This document shows positions 58,831-64,000 of a stretch of DNA of 64,000 nt, piece after piece (within the stretch, counting starts at the first letter, position 1; the number at the start of each line of letters is the position of its first letter). Source of the stretch: Rotaria macrura. Its lineage: Eukaryota; Rotifera; Eurotatoria; Philodinida; Philodinidae. Below the pieces are notes generated by a model. The model was not told where the DNA came from. It did no database searches and saw only the letters and a list, made by a program, of their open reading frames with translations. The stretch lies in assembly GCA_900239685.1 (NCBI GenBank), contig OENT01000130.1, forward strand, positions 1-64,000, given 5' to 3'. A program made the translations under genes and the position numbers.

Positions 58831-60987
58831 CTACTTTTTTTCTTTAGAACTTTTTTTACCAAAAAGACGTGTAATTCGCCATTTTTTCTCCGAAGAACTC
58901 TGTTTAGACTTCTTTTTATTTGAAGCTGTTGCATCAGGCTCTTCAGGTGTGTTTTCCAGTAGTTCTTCGATCATTGTTAATACACGTTGATTCGCACGAC
59001 CTTCCGATTGTACTTGATTCGTTACTTGTCGCAAGACAATTGCTGGATCCGATTCATCGCTTTGCGTTTCTTCGACGATCGATTCGTTATGAATTTTCGT
59101 ATCCGTCTCGGTTTGATGCGAAGTTTGAATCCGTTTTGATGGCTCGTTTTGAATATCAACAGTCAATGCGTTCAGAGCATCACCGGCTTGTTTTACTATA
59201 AGTTGATCTGAATCGGCATAGGCTTGAATCGCATGCAGTAGAAAGAGTACACCACTATGATCAACAATAATTGCATTCATTGAAGATTTCTCTGCCAGAA
59301 GGCCAAGCAATTGACAAGTCACACTGACATAACTGTTAGCATCTGTCTTAGTTTCCAAAAGTGACTCAGCCAAACTGATTATATGCTCTATAGAGGTCGC
59401 TGGAATTGGCTTTGGATTCTTTTTCTTCAAAAGGAACAACTCATTGACAGTCGTAGTAATCAATTGTATATTGCGATGTTCTGTCGTTTGATCTGATTGA
59501 TACTTCAAAGTCAAGAGATGATCTAAAACGTTGGGTGGATTCAGATGAATGGTTGATGATTTGACAGTATCAGGCCACAAGTCTTTGTTCGAATCAACTC
59601 GTTTGGAACCGATGACTAGACGTGCATAAATTTGTTCACAACAGAGCCGTTCTTCTGTATCTTCATTCCATGTTTGATAGAGAATGTTGGCAAAGATTCG
59701 TGGAATATGTTCGTACGAGATAGGCAGTCGTTGACCATCACAAATTTGATGAATAATCTCTTCAGATGATAGATTCGCATAAGGTATTTGACCTGTTGCC
59801 AATTCCCACATGACCACACCCAAACTGTAAACATCCGTAGCAGTATTATACATGCGTCGTTTCCTCGTGTGTAAGGTTTCTGGCGCTGACCAAGCCAGTG
59901 TTCCAACACTACCATGGATTTGATCTAATCCAAAATCGTTTACTTTCGCACGATATCTTCGACGTTCGCCACCATAATAATCTAGAAGAATATTAGACGA
60001 CTTAATGTCTTTATGAATAATCGGCGGAGAAGAATGTGTATGAAGATAGAGAATAGCATTCGTGATCTGTTTAGCAATCGACCAACGATCGATCCAAGTG
60101 AATTCCAAAAGTTTGTCTCGTAAAATGATATTCAACGATCCCAACGGCACCAACTCACTAAGAACGAGATAACGATCAGGTTCTTCAATACAAGCGCCGA
60201 GATGCTGCACAATATTTTCATGACGAATACGTGTAAGAATTCCAACGGCTTTGATAAATTCTTGTCTTTCTTGTCCTTTCATAGCCGAAATCTTCAGTTC
60301 TTTGACGATAACTTTCGAATTACTCCATCGTCCTTTGTATACGTTGCCAGAACTAGCAGTCGCAATTAATTGTTCGAGTACGATTTGATTGTATTGAACA
60401 TGAATGAAAAGTTTTTCCTCGTCCTGCATCATTTTTCGTTTAGTATCATCCACCAGAGCTTCCAGATTCTGCCGATTATTATCGATCAATGATTGAAACA
60501 TGCGCTCAATATTACCCAGCTCAGTTTTGTGCTGTTGGGAATATTCACTTTGCAAACGAATAATTTTATCAAAGTTTTTCGACAAAAATTCTCGATCCTC
60601 ATCTCTATCGATGTCGTCCTGTTCATTGTGGAAATGGTTTTGTACAGCTAAGGCTAAGTTTAAATTCTGGGCGCACGAAAATAGAGTATGATTTAAGTGA
60701 TCAAATGTATCTCGATGACATGCTTGATCATAGACGCGTAGAAACCAATTACTTTCAGTGAATTTTTTTATAAACGCATAGCAATTTTCAACACAAACAA
60801 GTAATCGTTCGAGTGCTGCTGTGTACTTGGTTGTCAATTTTTTCGTCTCGTATAATTGCTGTATCAATGGAACGAGTACCAAGATTCGATCGCTCAAACG
60901 TCGACATCGTTTAGTATTTGCTCTGACTTTATCGATGAGATTTTTGATTTTCCTTGCAATGTCTACTATTTTCAATGCGATATCCAT
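58831..60987 (-). CDS. MLKL-like protein: four-helix bundle, protein kinase, helical C-terminus
   Basis: Intronless, 718 residues. Residues 1-125 are helical and resemble the MLKL/HeLo-type four-helix bundle: MDIALKIVDIARKIKNLIDK, NTKRCRRLSDRILVLVPLIQ, then a helix with LLVCVENCYAFIKKF and one with FDHLNHTLFSCAQNLNLAL. A charged brace-like coiled segment leads to a kinase domain (about 208-470). It has a degenerate glycine loop ATASSGNVYKG, Lys229 in VIVKELK, IIHKDIKSSNILL (HKD for HRD, Asp327), NDFGL (Asp351) and SAPE. Lys/Asp/Asp are all present, unlike mammalian MLKL, so catalysis is possible. A helical, armadillo-like stretch follows (QLLGLLAEKSS ... VLFLLHAIQAYAD). The tail is strongly basic (KKWRITRLFGKKSSKEKK) and could bind acidic membranes. 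MLKL executes necroptosis by membrane permeabilisation; that role here is inferred. Confidence 0.75.
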   Translation of the reverse strand: MDIALKIVDIARKIKNLIDKVRANTKRCRRLSDRILVLVPLIQQLYETKKLTTKYTAALERLLVCVENCYAFIKKFTESNWFLRVYDQACHRDTFDHLNHTLFSCAQNLNLALAVQNHFHNEQDDIDRDEDREFLSKNFDKIIRLQSEYSQQHKTELGNIERMFQSLIDNNRQNLEALVDDTKRKMMQDEEKLFIHVQYNQIVLEQLIATASSGNVYKGRWSNSKVIVKELKISAMKGQERQEFIKAVGILTRIRHENIVQHLGACIEEPDRYLVLSELVPLGSLNIILRDKLLEFTWIDRWSIAKQITNAILYLHTHSSPPIIHKDIKSSNILLDYYGGERRRYRAKVNDFGLDQIHGSVGTLAWSAPETLHTRKRRMYNTATDVYSLGVVMWELATGQIPYANLSSEEIIHQICDGQRLPISYEHIPRIFANILYQTWNEDTEERLCCEQIYARLVIGSKRVDSNKDLWPDTVKSSTIHLNPPNVLDHLLTLKYQSDQTTEHRNIQLITTTVNELFLLKKKNPKPIPATSIEHIISLAESLLETKTDANSYVSVTCQLLGLLAEKSSMNAIIVDHSGVLFLLHAIQAYADSDQLIVKQAGDALNALTVDIQNEPSKRIQTSHQTETDTKIHNESIVEETQSDESDPAIVLRQVTNQVQSEGRANQRVLTMIEELLENTPEEPDATASNKKKSKQSSSEKKWRITRLFGKKSSKEKK

Positions 60988-63900
60988 GTTGAATGTGGCA
61001 ATGATATGAATGTTGATGGTAATGTGACACTCACCTGTTGATAAGACGTTTAACTACGCCATGCTCGATAAGCGACACAATTTTGCGTTCTCTACCTAAG
61101 ATTTGGTTAGCATATCTTCTCATCAACTATGCATCGCTCTTGTCCATTGAAATGAAATCGTATCATGCAAACAATCAGAAAGATGATATATTCGCATGTG
61201 TTTGCTTCCTATGGTAAAATAATGTTTTTCTCGTTTAAGATTTTTTCAAAGAACTCTCGAATTATTCGTCGAAGTAGTCCTCTTAATGATTGAGTCTGTC
61301 AGACTCAGTCTGACGTCCAATCTCTTCTTAGCATTGTCATTGATGCTTCTGTAAAGTTAGCCGATGGTTTCTTATGTTCCATCAACACCCATGCACAACT
61401 TGAAAAATTAGTAAAAATAAATGAGATAAAACAATGAACAACAGATTCATCTTCATATCATACAATATTAATATAGCTAATAACGGCACCTCTCAAAATT
61501 AATACAATCATTCTACATAGATAATTACTTAATTGAATGGTTATGTCGAAGTCGATATTTACAACAGAAACCAAATATTCATCTTGTGTGGAAATCGAAG
61601 TTGCATTTACTTTATCGTGACTAAAATCGAACTTTTTCTTTTCTTAATACATATTCAAAATTATTCGAAGATATGATTTTAAAAATATAAATATAAGCTG
61701 AAGAAAATGAAATATTTCCATTCCATGACTCATTTGGATTCAGACCAAGGGGCTTTCTTGTCGATTGAATTTTCTCAATAGATCAAAAGGCTCAACCACC
61801 ATTGAGAATACAATTTTTCAATACTAACTTCTTCAATATAGACAATCATAATAGTAGCATATGATTATCTAAAGTATATTGTCTTACTAATCAGACTGTA
61901 TAGGATCTTTCTACTAATGTACTTTTCCGAAACTAATATAATGTGTCTTGAATCGTTGAAAAGGTTCTTGTTCATCTCACATGAACGAATTGAGAGTGTT
62001 CACTGCAAATCAGAATGAAACTCAGTTGTCATGTAAAAGTTTGGCTCTGATAGCAACGATGAATCATAATCAGACATATTTCAAATTATAAATCTGAGAG
62101 AAACTTTGATAGACAACTTATTCCAAAGAAACTGTGTTATTTTTAAGCCTCTTGTATGGAAGAGGAAAACTCCAATTCTTAACCTCAAACATATCTATTT
62201 ACAAATGCTTCGTCGTGAACGAATTCTATGATGTTGCTTCCGTTTTAAATGACCTATGACATCTGACGGAGTCTCTTGTTTGCATGCCGGTGCATCTAAA
62301 AGACTAGTTCATCATTGATAGAAAACAATCACGTTATCAGCTAATTCTATACGACAGTGCAGTTCGAATGTGGTACTTCTTCAATGCCAACTGTCAGGTA
62401 ACATTGTTGGAATTTAGAAATCCTCCTACTTTTTCAGTAAACTATGAATGAATTTGTGCGAGAAATAATTTGATCACTCTCAATCGATTCTAAATGAACA
62501 CCATCGATACGCGAAGATTAACCAAGATGAGATTCACCATAATAAATATCATAGAAAAAGAGTTTTTCAAGAAGACGAACTCAAAGAATTCTGCCGTTTG
62601 TCACAAGCACAAGCAGTGACCAACTCGTATAGATTTTTTAAAAATTGATTACTGCACGATTCTTAATGATAACATCTGATGATACTTTGAAATGATCGTC
62701 TATGAGATTAACTTGATTTAGTTGAGAAAACAACAAATCTTTTTGAGTGAGATACTTAATGCACAGTTCATGTACGAAATGTGACGACATTGAAGAACGT
62801 TTCTCTACTTCTATCAGTTCAGTCTACATGACCTAAGCGAAGATGATTTCAATTACTGGACATTTCCCTATGTAAATGATACTAATTAACTGATGTGTCT
62901 ACATTGTATTTCTTTCAATAATTGAATAAAGATTTGCTATGAATTCGAATAGTTCTCAGGAAATAAATTACTACTTTATGGATGCAGTAGAAACATGATG
63001 AAAATGATTGATAATTATATTGTAAATAAATCGTAAAAGTAGTAAACATACAACATATTTAAACATTAAAAGAAACTACATAGAAACTCGTAAAGTCAAA
63101 TTGATGACTCGTTTGCGAATAAAAATTATGAATGATAATTTTTGTCAAGCCTTATGAACTACAAAACTCTTCATAAAATGATAAGAAGATAAATCACTCT
63201 ATTAGCGAACGATTCGATTTCGTATTAATGTAATTAAGTTTCCAGAAAGTCAATTTCAATCAGGACGACTACTTTGCTTTTCGTTCATCAACAATATCCT
63301 CACATTTATGAAAAGAACTCTTATATAACATTACATAGACGCTAAATCGACTATCATTTATGTTTCATATAAGATTTAACGTTTATGCATCTCTAGTTTC
63401 TGTGATAATCAAGGACAGAATGTCATTGGTAAAGCTCATGAACACTTCGAACGCGTTTATGTATATGTACTAAGTAGTTCTACAGTGCATCGACGAGTAC
63501 ATTCGCATAGAAACTTGTCAAGATTGTTTTGTCACTAATATGCTGTCACCAAATACATAAACAATGATCCTATAGTTATGCCTCAATACTACATTTAACA
63601 ATCGGCATTTCTAGATACGCTAGTCTAATAATTATGCACACCTAGAAAAACGTGTTCTTGTAAATTTATGTCGATCGATTTTCAAGCGAGTGCAATTAAG
63701 AAGTCTCGGTAAACCCACCACAAACGAGATTTTCTACTCATATGCATCTCTACAGGGCTTGTTTCTGGTTATCATTTGAAGATTACAATATGATTTCTAT
63801 CGTCAGCAATCAACAACAATCTATAGACCAATCGAGCAAGTCTTTTTCGTCTTGTGGATCATCCCAACATGTAACACTATTCATCTAATTCGAAAGAGAC

Positions 63901-64000
63901 AGTAATAGCGAAGCATAAAAGAAAAGTACTTCGCTGCATAACTTGATACCGTTTGATTTGAAGTAGCCGAAACTTTTGTGAAAATTTCGATAGAGCTCTA
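60988..64000. other. Intergenic to window end, nothing supported
   Basis: 3 kb of AT-rich sequence upstream of the kinase gene. Its first part should contain the promoter and 5' UTR. No open frame with domain-like features and no recognisable RNA gene or transposon terminus. Confidence 0.45.

Noticed and set aside
59616..59915. Second minus-strand frame inside the kinase gene
   Set aside because: It is an out-of-frame shadow of the kinase domain.
1..64000. CRISPR arrays, bacterial operons or riboswitches
   Set aside because: No regularly spaced direct repeats; genes are intron-bearing and eukaryotic in architecture.

Overview
The window is nuclear DNA of an animal. It is AT-rich, its genes are split by short GT-AG introns (mostly about 50-80 bp), and the intergenic spacers are long and stop-rich. 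The gene content (an armadillo-TIR-SAM-SAM protein, a Rab/B-box/P-loop fusion, caspase-like proteins, an F-box/LRR family protein, a six-hairpin glycosidase relic, a palindromic MITE-like element) fits a bdelloid rotifer best. That assignment is inferred from architectures, not from a search. Two assembly gaps (30675-30816 and 47745-47977) interrupt features.

Layout. 0.7-3.7 kb: minus-strand six-exon MFS-type transporter. 5.7-6.6 kb: a small unrecognised ORF and an intronless GNAT acetyltransferase, both minus. 8.2-8.9 kb: plus-strand two-exon TerB-like protein. 10.1-10.4 kb: tiny internally repeated NPNNP-motif protein. 12.1-13.7 kb: minus-strand multi-pass membrane RING-H2 protein. 15.7-16.6 kb: minus-strand glutathione S-transferase. 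20.1-22.1 kb: plus-strand protein with a Rab-like GTPase, a B-box-like zinc finger, a coiled coil and a second P-loop NTPase. 23.1-25.7 kb: armadillo-like/TIR/SAM/SAM protein. 27.4-27.7 kb: MITE-like inverted-repeat element. 29.7-30.9 kb: broken glycoside hydrolase between a small hairpin element and a GC-rich fold-back that contains a gap. 32.4-33.5 kb: PCIF1-like methyltransferase with CPPF in place of NPPF. 36 kb: weak DNA-polymerase-B-like relic. 37.3-39.0 kb: F-box/LRR pseudogene with five in-frame stops and no frameshift. 45.0-47.7 kb: two tandem caspase-like genes, the second broken by a gap. 49.7-52.4 kb: ADP-ribosylglycohydrolase with an apparently frameshifted repetitive tail. 58.8-61.0 kb: minus-strand intronless MLKL-like protein (four-helix bundle, kinase, helical C-terminus). 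The remainder, including 61-64 kb, shows no supported gene.

Working together. Most genes look independently transcribed. The striking theme is a loose concentration between 20 and 61 kb of families linked elsewhere to regulated cell death, innate immunity and NAD/ADP-ribose chemistry: the TRIM-like double GTPase, the TIR protein, the caspase-like pair, the ADP-ribosylglycohydrolase and the MLKL-like kinase. Whether they form a system is speculation. The individual domain calls rest on visible motifs and phase-consistent exon joins.
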